A stretch of DNA of 5,616 bases from Chloroflexota bacterium (GCA_026389655.1 JAPLHL010000052.1:1-5616), one strand, 5' to 3'; shown: positions 1-5,616, numbered from the stretch's first letter. A program made the numbers and translations. Notes: generated by a model not told the origin, from the sequence alone.

Positions 1-702
1 GGCTGACCTGGCCCAGCGTTCCGTAATCAGCTCGGTCTTGATGTCATGGCTGAGCTCTTCAGGCAGGCCTATATCTGCAATCACCACTTTACCTGCACGT
101 TCGGCGCCCGGGAAATTATAAAGGCCCGGCTTGGGCAGGCCGAGTGTCACTGTCATATCAGCCTGCGGACAAGTATGGTCGACTGTGCCCGTGTCGGCGT
201 TCAGCCCTGTTGGTATGTCTACGGCGATGATTACCATCTGCGGCCTCTTCAGCTTCTCGTGGTTGAGCCTGCTCAACACCTCTTTAAATTCTCCCTCCAG
301 TGGCCGCGCCCTGCCCGTGCCCAGGATACCGTCGATAACTACCGCAGCTGTGGACAGCAGGCTTTTAAGCTTACTGTATATCGTATCTTTTTCAAGGTGG
401 ATGATGGGCACATCATGCTCTTTCAGCTTTTTCAGGTTTCTGTCTGCCAACGTGCGTCCGGACAGGAGGTAAACGGTCACGTCTGCGCCCCATTCGTGCA
501 GGTAACGGGCTGCTACGAGCGCATCGCCGCCGTTATTCCCGGGGCCTGCCAGCGCACTCTTACCCGCTATGAAATCTATGAATTCCTTCGTCTCTTCCGC
601 CACTGCCCTGCCTGCGTTCTCCATCAGGAATTCGGTACTGATGCCTGATTCAGCAGCTTTGCCGTCGATCTCCCTCATCTGCTGTGCGGTCACTATCTTC
701 AT
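1..702 (-). CDS. nnr: NAD(P)H-hydrate epimerase domain (YjeF_N), 3' part cut by window edge; probably bifunctional Nnr
   Basis: Repairs damaged NAD(P)HX by interconverting its R and S epimers; in bifunctional Nnr a C-terminal ADP-dependent dehydratase then restores NAD(P)H. The minus frame is open for 234 codons down to base 1. Visible YjeF_N motifs are MENAGRAV (27-34), the loop GPGNNGGD (53-60), DGILGTG (124-130), VDIPTGLNADTG (161-172, with the conserved Asp162) and TLGLPKPGL (186-194). After the epimerase fold the sequence runs into KTELITERWARSA, which resembles the linker leading into the dehydratase domain, so a fused C-terminal domain beyond the edge is likely but unseen. The start is ATG with AAGGAG seven bases upstream. 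The ATG overlaps the TGA of the preceding gene (ATGA), so translation is probably coupled. Family call is firm; bifunctionality is inferred. Confidence 0.9.
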   Translation of the reverse strand, partial: MKIVTAQQMREIDGKAAESGISTEFLMENAGRAVAEETKEFIDFIAGKSALAGPGNNGGDALVAARYLHEWGADVTVYLLSGRTLADRNLKKLKEHDVPIIHLEKDTIYSKLKSLLSTAAVVIDGILGTGRARPLEGEFKEVLSRLNHEKLKRPQMVIIAVDIPTGLNADTGTVDHTCPQADMTVTLGLPKPGLYNFPGAERAGKVVIADIGLPEELSHDIKTELITERWARSA

Positions 703-1259
703 GGCCATTCTCCTTCATTCCCCTCCGGTTGAGTGGAGTCGAATTCATGCAATTTATTATTCATCGCCTTCCAATGCGTGCCGCGCCAGTAAATACGGAG
801 GCAGGAAGGACATGCCATATACTGGTGCTGTATCTCATAGACCCTTGCCGGCACCAGTTCCGCCGCCTCGCTTCTATCCATCTCCTTCAACACGGTATTG
901 CATTCCAGGCAGCGCGTAAAGGGCTGTGTCTTATCGGATAGTTTCAATTTGTTGATAACCGCCTGCATTTGCAGCTCGGAGATGTTGCCTGATACCAGGA
1001 TGGCCTGGACACGGCCACTGGTAATAGCGCGCCTCTTCATAAACTCGGAGTCCCTGGTTATTATCGTCCTGTCCTCACCCAACGCCATCTTGACCATCTT
1101 CCCATCATCCGGTTCATTGAAAAACAGCGTATCAAAACTTTCTTTGGGGGATTGGTATAAATCCAGGACTTGCGACAAAAAGGCCTGGGGATCGGTTAAT
1201 TGGTTCGCGACATAATAAAGATGTTGATCATATTTGTATTCTTCCGGGATATGCCACAT
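699..1259 (-). CDS. Mut7-C RNase-domain protein, N-terminally truncated and fused to a PAS-like fragment
   Basis: Residues 46-170 match the Mut7-C (DUF82) family, a PIN-like predicted RNase fold plus zinc ribbon: FFNEPDD (46-52), ITRDSEF (67-73), RCLECN (116-121) and a second Cys pair CPSC (150-153), then IYWRGTH (156-162). Family members normally begin with a segment of about 20 residues of the type D-x-M-L-x-R-L-A-R-W-L-R, carrying the first acidic active-site residue. It is absent here. Residues 1-45 instead resemble part of a sensor-kinase PAS domain (MWHIPEE, QLTDPQAFL, SFDTL). The reading frame stays open upstream to 1415, but that part is the shadow of the transporter gene, so the first ATG within the PAS-like piece (1259) is taken as start. 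It has no Shine-Dalgarno sequence and overlaps the transporter's 3' end by 64 bases. Loss of the first Asp suggests a catalytically impaired protein; it may be a decaying gene kept open because nnr follows by ATGA. Confidence 0.7.
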   Translation of the reverse strand: MWHIPEEYKYDQHLYYVANQLTDPQAFLSQVLDLYQSPKESFDTLFFNEPDDGKMVKMALGEDRTIITRDSEFMKRRAITSGRVQAILVSGNISELQMQAVINKLKLSDKTQPFTRCLECNTVLKEMDRSEAAELVPARVYEIQHQYMACPSCLRIYWRGTHWKAMNNKLHEFDSTQPEGNEGEWP

Positions 1260-1268
1260 TTCATTTCG
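1125..1268 (-). pseudogene. PAS-domain fragment lodged between the transporter and the Mut7-C gene
   Basis: In the Mut7-C frame this stretch of about 140 bp encodes MWHIPEE, YYVANQLTDPQAFL, VLDLY and SFDTL. The order and spacing resemble the PAS subtype of hybrid sensor kinases, where an M-W-x-I-P motif is followed by Q-L-x-D-P-x-A-F-L, an L-Y, and then S-F-D-x-L-x-F before a D-G-R-x-F-E-R-Y motif. The D-G-R-x-F-E-R-Y half is missing because the sequence becomes Mut7-C just after FDTL. There is no kinase, no upstream PAS half and no start signal, so this is an internal scrap of a gene located elsewhere. Homology is recognised from memory of the motif pattern; a profile search would settle it. 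Confidence 0.55.
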
Positions 1269-1825
1269 TAGGCTGACTTCAATATCCAGTGCCAGAGAAT
1301 CATGCCGCCCAGGACATCGAACGGCAGCACACCCCAGAAGCCTATTGAAAGCACGATAACCGTATCCAGCCCCTCTCCTGCTATGGTTGAGGCTATGGTC
1401 CTTGTCCAGAGCCATTTGCCTTTAGTCAGCAGTTTCATCCTGGCCATGATGTAGGAGTTCACGAACTCCCCGGCCAGGTAGGCGGCGAAAGATGCGATCA
1501 GGAAGCGTGGTGTATTTCCCAGTATCCTGTCATAAGCGCCCTGCGCCTCGAAGACCGGGGCCGCAGGCAGGATGCCGACCAGCCATATGGCAACGACCAG
1601 CAGCAGGTTGCAGAAAAAGCCCAGCCAGATTACACGCCGTGCCTGGCTATAGCCGTAGACCTCGGTCAGGACGTCCCCGAAAATGTAGCTCAGGGGAAAA
1701 ATTATTATTGCCGCAGGCAGCGTCAGGCCCAGGACGGCGATCTGTTTGACGATCAGGATATTGGCCGCCAGCAGGCAGGTGACGAATAAAGCGGCTATTG
1801 CGACGAATCTATATGAATAAGTCAA
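1196..1825 (-). CDS. yhhQ: Queuosine precursor transporter, YhhQ/QPTR (DUF165) family, with an aberrant C-terminus
   Basis: An inner-membrane protein of the family that imports queuosine precursors (preQ0/preQ1) used for tRNA anticodon modification. About six hydrophobic segments are visible (roughly 8-26, 33-52, 65-86, 107-127, 150-167 and 170-185). Family hallmarks are FPLSYIFGDVLTEVYGY (43-59), GEFVNSY (119-125) and RTIASTIAGEGLDT (142-155). After ILKSAYE (187) relatives continue with a segment like V-L-A-T-P-x-T-Y and a basic tail. Here 22 unrelated polar residues follow and then a stop, because the DNA switches to a PAS-like fragment read in another frame. At 209 residues it is a little shorter than E. 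coli YhhQ. The start is TTG at 1825: GAGGG lies eight bases upstream and the N-terminus fits the family, with no in-frame ATG nearby. It heads the operon with the Mut7-C gene and nnr. Whether it still transports is uncertain. Confidence 0.85.
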   Translation of the reverse strand: MTYSYRFVAIAALFVTCLLAANILIVKQIAVLGLTLPAAIIIFPLSYIFGDVLTEVYGYSQARRVIWLGFFCNLLLVVAIWLVGILPAAPVFEAQGAYDRILGNTPRFLIASFAAYLAGEFVNSYIMARMKLLTKGKWLWTRTIASTIAGEGLDTVIVLSIGFWGVLPFDVLGGMILWHWILKSAYEMKCGISRKNTNMINIFIMSRTN

Positions 1826-1828
1826 AAT

Positions 1829-1891
1829 ATGTTCCCTCTTTAAGTTTCAAGCGACTAATTATAAATTAAATGAACGGTAAAGAGGGAATAT
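1829..1891. repeat. 14-bp inverted repeat bracketing the yhhQ promoter
   Basis: Bases 1829-1842 (ATGTTCCCTCTTTA) are complementary to 1878-1891 (TAAAGAGGGAATAT) over 14 positions with a single G-T pair, separated by 35 bases that contain the -10 box. The left arm includes the GAGGG ribosome-binding site of yhhQ on the minus strand. It could be a pair of operator half-sites. If transcription starts further upstream, it could instead form a hairpin that hides the ribosome-binding site. Confidence 0.45.
1858..1863 (-). promoter_or_regulatory. Candidate -10 box of the yhhQ operon
   Basis: The minus strand reads TATAAT here, 32 bases upstream of the TTG start, which would give a leader of about 26 nt. 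The hexamer at the -35 distance is a poor match to TTGACA, so recognition may depend on an activator or on the AT-rich surroundings. Confidence 0.5.
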
Positions 1892-1897
1892 GCGTCC

Positions 1898-2004
1898 AAA
1901 ACCCGGTGAGAACCCATACCCTCACTATGACGCCAATATGGGCGGGTCTAAAGACCCGCACCCTACGATGTTGAAAATAAGCGGAATGGGGGCAGGGGTG
2001 TGGG
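1898..2004 (-). repeat. Intergenic repeat module, copy A (short form)
   Basis: Bases 1898-1988 align with copy B at 2769-2858 at roughly 85% identity by eye. At the centre is a perfect hairpin, GCGGGTCT-AA-AGACCCGC (1942-1959), followed by a conserved ACCCTACGAT. The module ends in a 16-base string (1989-2004) identical to the end of copy B, but lacks the intervening bases that carry two extra hairpins in B. The tail stops seven bases from the TAA of the methyltransferase gene, so the module occupies that gene's 3' untranslated region. No T-run follows the hairpin, so an intrinsic terminator is not evident. Confidence 0.8.
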
Positions 2005-2010
2005 TGAGGC

Positions 2011-2703
2011 TTACCACACGAATGGAATCAGCCTGTATCTCACCTTTTGGGCATATTCCCGGTAGCCCGGTAATTCTTTTTGCAGGGTACGGTCTTCCAT
2101 CGCTGTGCGGGCGATGATGACGACAGCAAGGATAAAGCTCAGCACAAGTCCCCAGAAGGAGCCCAGTATAAGCACGCCAGCCAGAACCGATATTATCAGG
2201 CCGATATAACCCGGATGCCTTATGAACCGGTACGGGCCGTCCTTGCATACGTAATGGCCGCGGTCTTCTTGTATGCGCGCCGTCCATTCGAAGAACTTAT
2301 TGACTGCCATCGCCCATGTAGCTACCACAAAAGCCGGGATAAACAGGACGATACCCAGGATGCTCAGCCAGATCGGCATGGCCGACCAGTGGAACCGGAC
2401 GGCATCGAACCCCATCACAACAAGGTTAACCAGCGTTAGCACGGGATACATGACTACCCAGATTCTGTCGAATCCTTTGGTGTCTTCCTTGACGACACTG
2501 CCGCGGGAGTTCAGCACTTCCGGGTTCACTTTTGCCAGTAAAACCCAGCTTATAAGCTGGGAAAGGCATGCCAGCCCGAAATAGATCCAGCCGTTTATCC
2601 AGTTGATAGTGCCGGCTGCAGTAAACAGTATGGCGAAGGACACGAGGATGAGCACGGACTGGACCACAATTGACCTGATGCCTGCCCTGTTTAGCGCTCC
2701 CAT
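2011..2703 (-). CDS. Isoprenylcysteine carboxylmethyltransferase (ICMT/PEMT)-family membrane protein
   Basis: A predicted integral-membrane SAM-dependent methyltransferase of 230 residues. Hydrophobic segments lie at about 12-31, 38-57, 82-99, 111-133 and a helical hairpin at 167-200. The C-terminal half carries the family signature DGPYRFIRHPGYIG (155-168) and, after the hairpin, E203 and LPGYREYAQKVRYRLIP (211-227); in ICMT and PEMT these regions bind the cofactor and shape the active site. In bacteria the substrate of such proteins is generally unknown; membrane lipids, quinones or small molecules are possible, and protein prenylcysteine is unlikely. The start is ATG at 2703, with AGGAGG eight bases upstream; the frame can be opened to a TTG at 2724, but the ribosome-binding site decides against it. 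It stands alone between two copies of the same intergenic repeat. Family confident, substrate not determinable. Confidence 0.85.
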   Translation of the reverse strand: MGALNRAGIRSIVVQSVLILVSFAILFTAAGTINWINGWIYFGLACLSQLISWVLLAKVNPEVLNSRGSVVKEDTKGFDRIWVVMYPVLTLVNLVVMGFDAVRFHWSAMPIWLSILGIVLFIPAFVVATWAMAVNKFFEWTARIQEDRGHYVCKDGPYRFIRHPGYIGLIISVLAGVLILGSFWGLVLSFILAVVIIARTAMEDRTLQKELPGYREYAQKVRYRLIPFVW

Positions 2704-2768
2704 ATCCAATCCTCCTGGCGCCAAGATTGTGCGCCTTTACGGCGATTAATACAATGACAACTAAGGGA

Positions 2769-2932
2769 AAAACCGGGTGCGAACCCATGCCCGCACTATG
2801 GCGACAATTCGGGCGGGTCTAAAGACCCGCACCCTACGATTTCAAAACAAGCGGGATGAGAGAAGGGCGTAGCCCTTCCCGGCAAAAAAGAACCCCTCTC
2901 CACCGAGGGGGAGAGGGGCAGGGGTGTGGGGG
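2769..2932 (-). repeat. Intergenic repeat module, copy B (long form)
   Basis: The same family and orientation as copy A. Its central hairpin GCGGGTCT-AA-AGACCCGC is at 2813-2830, followed by ACCCTACGAT. Relative to A it has about 55 additional bases holding a 7-bp hairpin GAAGGGC-GTA-GCCCTTC (2862-2878) and a 9-bp hairpin (2893-2918). It ends with the same 16-base GC-rich string (2915-2930). The tail lies 14 bases from the stop codon of the CoA-ligase gene, a placement parallel to copy A behind the methyltransferase gene. Confidence 0.8.
2882..2918 (-). terminator. Rho-independent terminator after the CoA-ligase gene
   Basis: Read on the minus strand, CCCCTCTCC pairs with GGAGAGGGG over nine perfect base pairs (2918-2910 with 2901-2893, eight-base loop), directly followed by the T-rich run TTCTTTTTT. 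It begins 28 bases beyond the stop codon at 2946. The hairpin belongs to the extra part of repeat copy B, so the repeat appears to supply the terminator. Confidence 0.8.
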
Positions 2933-2945
2933 GTTAAAATCCCAA

Positions 2946-4214
2946 TTAATACGTTCTTTTATCGACTATCTTCTTAGCTTCCTTGTCGATTGTCCCTGCT
3001 TTCACGTACTCGATCTTATCGAACCTTACCTTGCAAACGCCGGCGAAATCTTTCTCGAGCGCTTTGGCCCAGGCCTCTTTGTCCTTCGGCTCTTTGGCAA
3101 GCTCTACCTGCAGCAGCATATTGTCCCTGTTTTCAACACGGGTGACGATGAGCTGGTAATTGGCTATTTCCGGGCACCTGGCTATGACCTCGTCGGTCTG
3201 CCTGGGGTGCACGAACATTGCCCTCACCCTGACTGCATCGCCGCTCCTGCCCATGATCTTCGGTATGCGTGCAGTAGTGCGTCCGCATTCGCATAGTTCA
3301 GTTACCAGCATTCCGAGATCGCCCGTGCCGAAGCGTACCAGGGGATAGACCTCGTCGAAAGGTGTGACCACGATCTCGCCTATCTCGCCTGCCGGAAGCA
3401 CCTTGCCGGATACAGGGTCGATTATCTCGACGATGACATCGGTATTTACATGCATGCCAACGTTCTTTTCACATGAAGAGGATATGCTGCCTATGTCAGC
3501 GGTGGCGTAGGCGTCGCCGCCCAGGCAGAAAATGCCATATTTCTCGGTGAACATTTTTCTCAGGGGTTCGCCGCCCATCTCTCCCGAGACCATGGCGAAC
3601 TTCAAACTAAAGTCCTTTTTAAAATCATAACCCATTTCCTCGGCCTTCTTGATAAGGGTGGCCAGGAAGGAAGGTGTGCCGACAAAACCTGTGGCTTTAA
3701 GGTCATGCATTACCTGCACTTGCAGTTCGGTATTGCCGATACCGGCCGGGAAGACTGTAAACCCCATACCCCGAAGCATACGGTCGACCAGCAGTCCTGC
3801 CGGGGTAATATGATACGACCATGTATTCATTACGATCTGTCCCTTGCCGAAATCCGGTCCCATCGGCAAGCCCTTTGTTTTCCTTTGAGGATCGTAGATC
3901 GGGCCCGGGGACTGGTAGACATGGTCAATGTCACCCAGCGGCACAGCCAGGTAGCCGCCGAACGGGGGGTCTTCCTTTTGCAGCATAATCAGGTCATCCT
4001 TGCGCAGTACCCGCAGTTTTTGCAGGTCACCGATGGTCTTGATATCCGAAGGTTTGAGGCCGGCCTTGTCCATGCGTTTCTTAAAGCCTGGCGCCTGTTC
4101 GTAGGCATAGGAGATCAGCTTCTGCAGCTTCTCATCCATCTTCTTTTCTCTTTCAGGCGCGGGCAATCTCTCAAGTGAATTATCATGCGGAAAAAGGTCC
4201 GGGTTTTCAGACAT
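2946..4214 (-). CDS. Phenylacetate-CoA ligase (PaaK)-like AMP-forming acyl-CoA ligase
   Basis: A cytoplasmic adenylate-forming enzyme, 422 residues, the usual PaaK size; members activate an aryl or other carboxylic acid to its CoA thioester via an acyl-AMP. Visible features: an N-terminal PaaK-like helical region with LISYAYEQAPGF (33-44); YATADIG (236-242) at the place of the aromatic-G-x-T-E motif; RFGTGD (294-299), the core containing the ribose-binding Asp; CECGR (308-312); the hinge IMGRSGDAVRVR (320-331); and a C-terminal small domain ending TIDKEAKKIVDKR (408-420), where the catalytic lysine is expected. The phosphate-binding loop, normally S-S-G-T-T-G-x-P, is replaced by QSPGPIYDP (101-109), a marked deviation. 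ATG at 4214 is chosen because GTGAGG lies just upstream; a GTG four codons earlier is the alternative. Monocistronic with its own promoter and terminator. Substrate unknown. Confidence 0.85.
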   Translation of the reverse strand: MSENPDLFPHDNSLERLPAPEREKKMDEKLQKLISYAYEQAPGFKKRMDKAGLKPSDIKTIGDLQKLRVLRKDDLIMLQKEDPPFGGYLAVPLGDIDHVYQSPGPIYDPQRKTKGLPMGPDFGKGQIVMNTWSYHITPAGLLVDRMLRGMGFTVFPAGIGNTELQVQVMHDLKATGFVGTPSFLATLIKKAEEMGYDFKKDFSLKFAMVSGEMGGEPLRKMFTEKYGIFCLGGDAYATADIGSISSSCEKNVGMHVNTDVIVEIIDPVSGKVLPAGEIGEIVVTPFDEVYPLVRFGTGDLGMLVTELCECGRTTARIPKIMGRSGDAVRVRAMFVHPRQTDEVIARCPEIANYQLIVTRVENRDNMLLQVELAKEPKDKEAWAKALEKDFAGVCKVRFDKIEYVKAGTIDKEAKKIVDKRTY

Positions 4215-4242
4215 AGTAGTCCTCACTCATAATTTTTTTGAA

Positions 4243-4248
4243 ATTATA
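4243..4248 (-). promoter_or_regulatory. Candidate -10 box of the CoA-ligase gene
   Basis: A consensus TATAAT on the minus strand, 28 bases before the ATG at 4214, within the string GGTATAATTTC. The -35 hexamer 17 bases upstream (TCATGA) is far from consensus and lies inside the left arm of the inverted repeat at 4263-4299, which suggests that a bound regulator affects this promoter. Confidence 0.6.
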
Positions 4249-4262
4249 CCACTTTACGCTCC

Positions 4263-4299
4263 ATCTCATGATACAGCGCACTCGTTTGTATCATGAGAT
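4263..4299. promoter_or_regulatory. Perfect 13-bp inverted repeat, probable operator of the CoA-ligase gene
   Basis: ATCTCATGATACA (4263-4275) is followed after 11 bases by its exact reverse complement TGTATCATGAGAT (4287-4299). It covers the -35 region of the CoA-ligase promoter and extends upstream of it. Each arm contains the self-complementary TCATGA. The size and placement suit a dimeric or tetrameric transcription factor. The regulator itself is not in the window. It lies upstream of the expected transcription start, so an RNA hairpin role is less likely. Confidence 0.65.
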
Positions 4300-4362
4300 T
4301 TATATCCGGCGGACCCTGTTCCAAACAAATGCACAATAATTATGATTTACGATGTTTAACGT

Positions 4363-4425
4363 AGGGGCGGGTTTTTAAACCCGCCCGAAAGCCGGAACTA
4401 CGGGCGCACCTAAAGGAACGCCCCT
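4363..4425. repeat. GC-rich intergenic palindromic element related to the repeat modules
   Basis: Outer arms AGGGGCG (4363-4369) and CGCCCCT (4419-4425) are perfect inverses. Inside is a palindrome with 10-bp arms (4365-4374 with 4377-4386, left arm GGGCGGGTTT) and a second, imperfect hairpin at 4402-4423. The string CGTAGGGG-CGGGT-ACCCGCCC corresponds to the reverse complement of the core of copies A and B, so this is a third, diverged family member in the opposite orientation. No coding potential is seen. Confidence 0.6.
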
Positions 4426-4467
4426 TGTATCTTGAATTTCAGATATTATAGTACTAGATTGTTTATA

Positions 4468-4527
4468 TGCGGTAGGCCGTTACGCCCCTGGGTCTTTAAA
4501 GGCCGTTTCGTAGCGTGGTTCACCGCA
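4468..4527. other. 60-nt three-tier stem-loop, possible structured RNA or degenerate repeat
   Basis: Three nested stems can be drawn by hand: TGCGGT/ACCGCA (4468-4473 with 4522-4527), CGTTACG/CGTAGCG with one G-U pair (4478-4484 with 4509-4515), and GGTCT/AGGCC with one G-U pair (4491-4495 with 4500-4504) closed by TTAA. Two internal loops separate them. It lies about 107 bases before the IS110 transposase start, where IS110-group elements encode their bridge RNA. The apex, GGGTCTTTAAAGGCC, also resembles the hairpin of the intergenic repeat family, so a worn repeat copy is an equal alternative. Confidence 0.3.
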
Positions 4528-4536
4528 TTAACACTC

Positions 4537-4582
4537 CTCATAATCCCGAACAGTTGCCTCTCATAATCCCGAACAGTTGCCT
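4537..4582. repeat. Two perfect abutting 23-bp direct repeats
   Basis: The unit beginning CTCATAATCCCGAACAG and ending TTGCCT occupies 4537-4559 and again 4560-4582 with no mismatch. The ACAGTTGC part of the unit (4550-4557 and 4573-4580) recurs once after the transposase stop (5602-5609). The repeats lie just before the transposase leader, so they are likely part of, or next to, the left end of the insertion sequence. Confidence 0.85.
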
Positions 4583-4604
4583 GGGTTAATCAAACCCGCA
4601 TTAT
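4577..4604 (+). promoter_or_regulatory. Weak candidate promoter of the transposase gene
   Basis: TTGCCT (4577-4582) at the end of the second 23-bp repeat and CATTAT (4599-4604) are 16 bases apart, each matching four of six consensus positions. A 5-bp hairpin GGGTT/AACCC lies between them (4583-4597). Only suggestive. Confidence 0.3.
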
Positions 4605-4618
4605 GCAAGGATGGGTAG

Positions 4619-5593
<975 letters not shown>

Positions 5594-5616
5594 TAATTAA
5601 GACAGTTGCTACGAAG

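Noticed and set aside
46..648. Long plus-strand open frame of 200 codons
   Set aside because: It is antisense to the nnr epimerase frame, which carries all the family motifs, and the plus-strand product shows no recognisable domain.
1260..1415. Upstream extension of the Mut7-C frame to an ATG at 1415
   Set aside because: This stretch encodes conserved transporter residues in another frame; the extension is a low-complexity Arg/Gly/Cys-rich shadow.
1125..1415. Simple frameshift as the cause of the missing Mut7-C N-terminus
   Set aside because: No segment resembling L-A-R-W-L-R was found in the frames read here; the region is occupied by PAS-like and then transporter coding sequence.
1826..1900. 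preQ1 riboswitch before the transporter
   Set aside because: The stem lengths, the 35-base gap and the lack of the A-rich pseudoknot tail do not fit the known preQ1 classes.
1942..1959. Intrinsic terminator for the methyltransferase gene
   Set aside because: The hairpin is perfect, but no T-run follows it on the minus strand and it lies about 50 bases beyond the stop codon.
2724..2790. Promoter of the methyltransferase gene
   Set aside because: TTGTCA and TATTAA-like hexamers occur but not at a workable spacing, so no promoter is called.
3705..4178. Plus-strand open frame of 157 codons (and another at 2856-3296)
   Set aside because: Both lie mostly or wholly opposite the PaaK-like gene, have no convincing ribosome-binding site and read as shadows of its codon bias.
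4537..4582. Short CRISPR array
   Set aside because: The two 23-bp units abut without any spacer and no cas gene is present.

Overview
The window reads as part of the chromosome of an anaerobic or subsurface bacterium of roughly 50% G+C. A PaaK-type acyl-CoA ligase, a membrane methyltransferase of the isoprenylcysteine family, GC-rich intergenic hairpin repeats and an IS110-family transposase would suit Chloroflexota (Dehalococcoidia-like) or Desulfobacterota. This placement is inferred from protein style, and no marker gene is present.

All five host genes lie on the minus strand. From right to left they are: a PaaK-like CoA ligase (4214-2946) with its own promoter, a strong inverted-repeat operator candidate and a rho-independent terminator; an isoprenylcysteine carboxylmethyltransferase-like membrane protein (2703-2011); then a compact operon of a queuosine-precursor transporter of the YhhQ/QPTR family (1825-1196), a Mut7-C RNase-domain protein (1259-699), and the YjeF_N epimerase part of Nnr (702 to beyond the left edge). 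Nnr overlaps the Mut7-C gene by ATGA. On the right, a plus-strand IS110-family transposase (4634-5593) has complete DEDD residues, and its right end lies at or beyond the window edge.

The most unusual point is the joint between the transporter and the Mut7-C gene. The transporter loses its family C-terminus after residue 187. The Mut7-C protein lacks its N-terminal segment, which normally carries the first catalytic Asp. About 140 bp between them read, in the Mut7-C frame, as an internal piece of a sensor-kinase PAS domain. The PAS piece meets the Mut7-C domain at a shared 'FDTL' sequence. This looks like a three-part chimera made by rearrangement, or possibly by misassembly, that damaged two genes.

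The intergenic DNA is rich in repeats. A module of about 90 bp with a perfect 8-bp-stem hairpin and a GC-rich tail occurs twice in the same orientation, each time just beyond the stop codon of a minus-strand gene, so that the two copies flank the methyltransferase gene. A related palindrome in the opposite orientation and further hairpins fill the 407-bp gap between the CoA ligase and the transposase. That gap also holds two perfect abutting 23-bp repeats and a 60-nt three-tier stem-loop that could belong to the left end of the insertion sequence.
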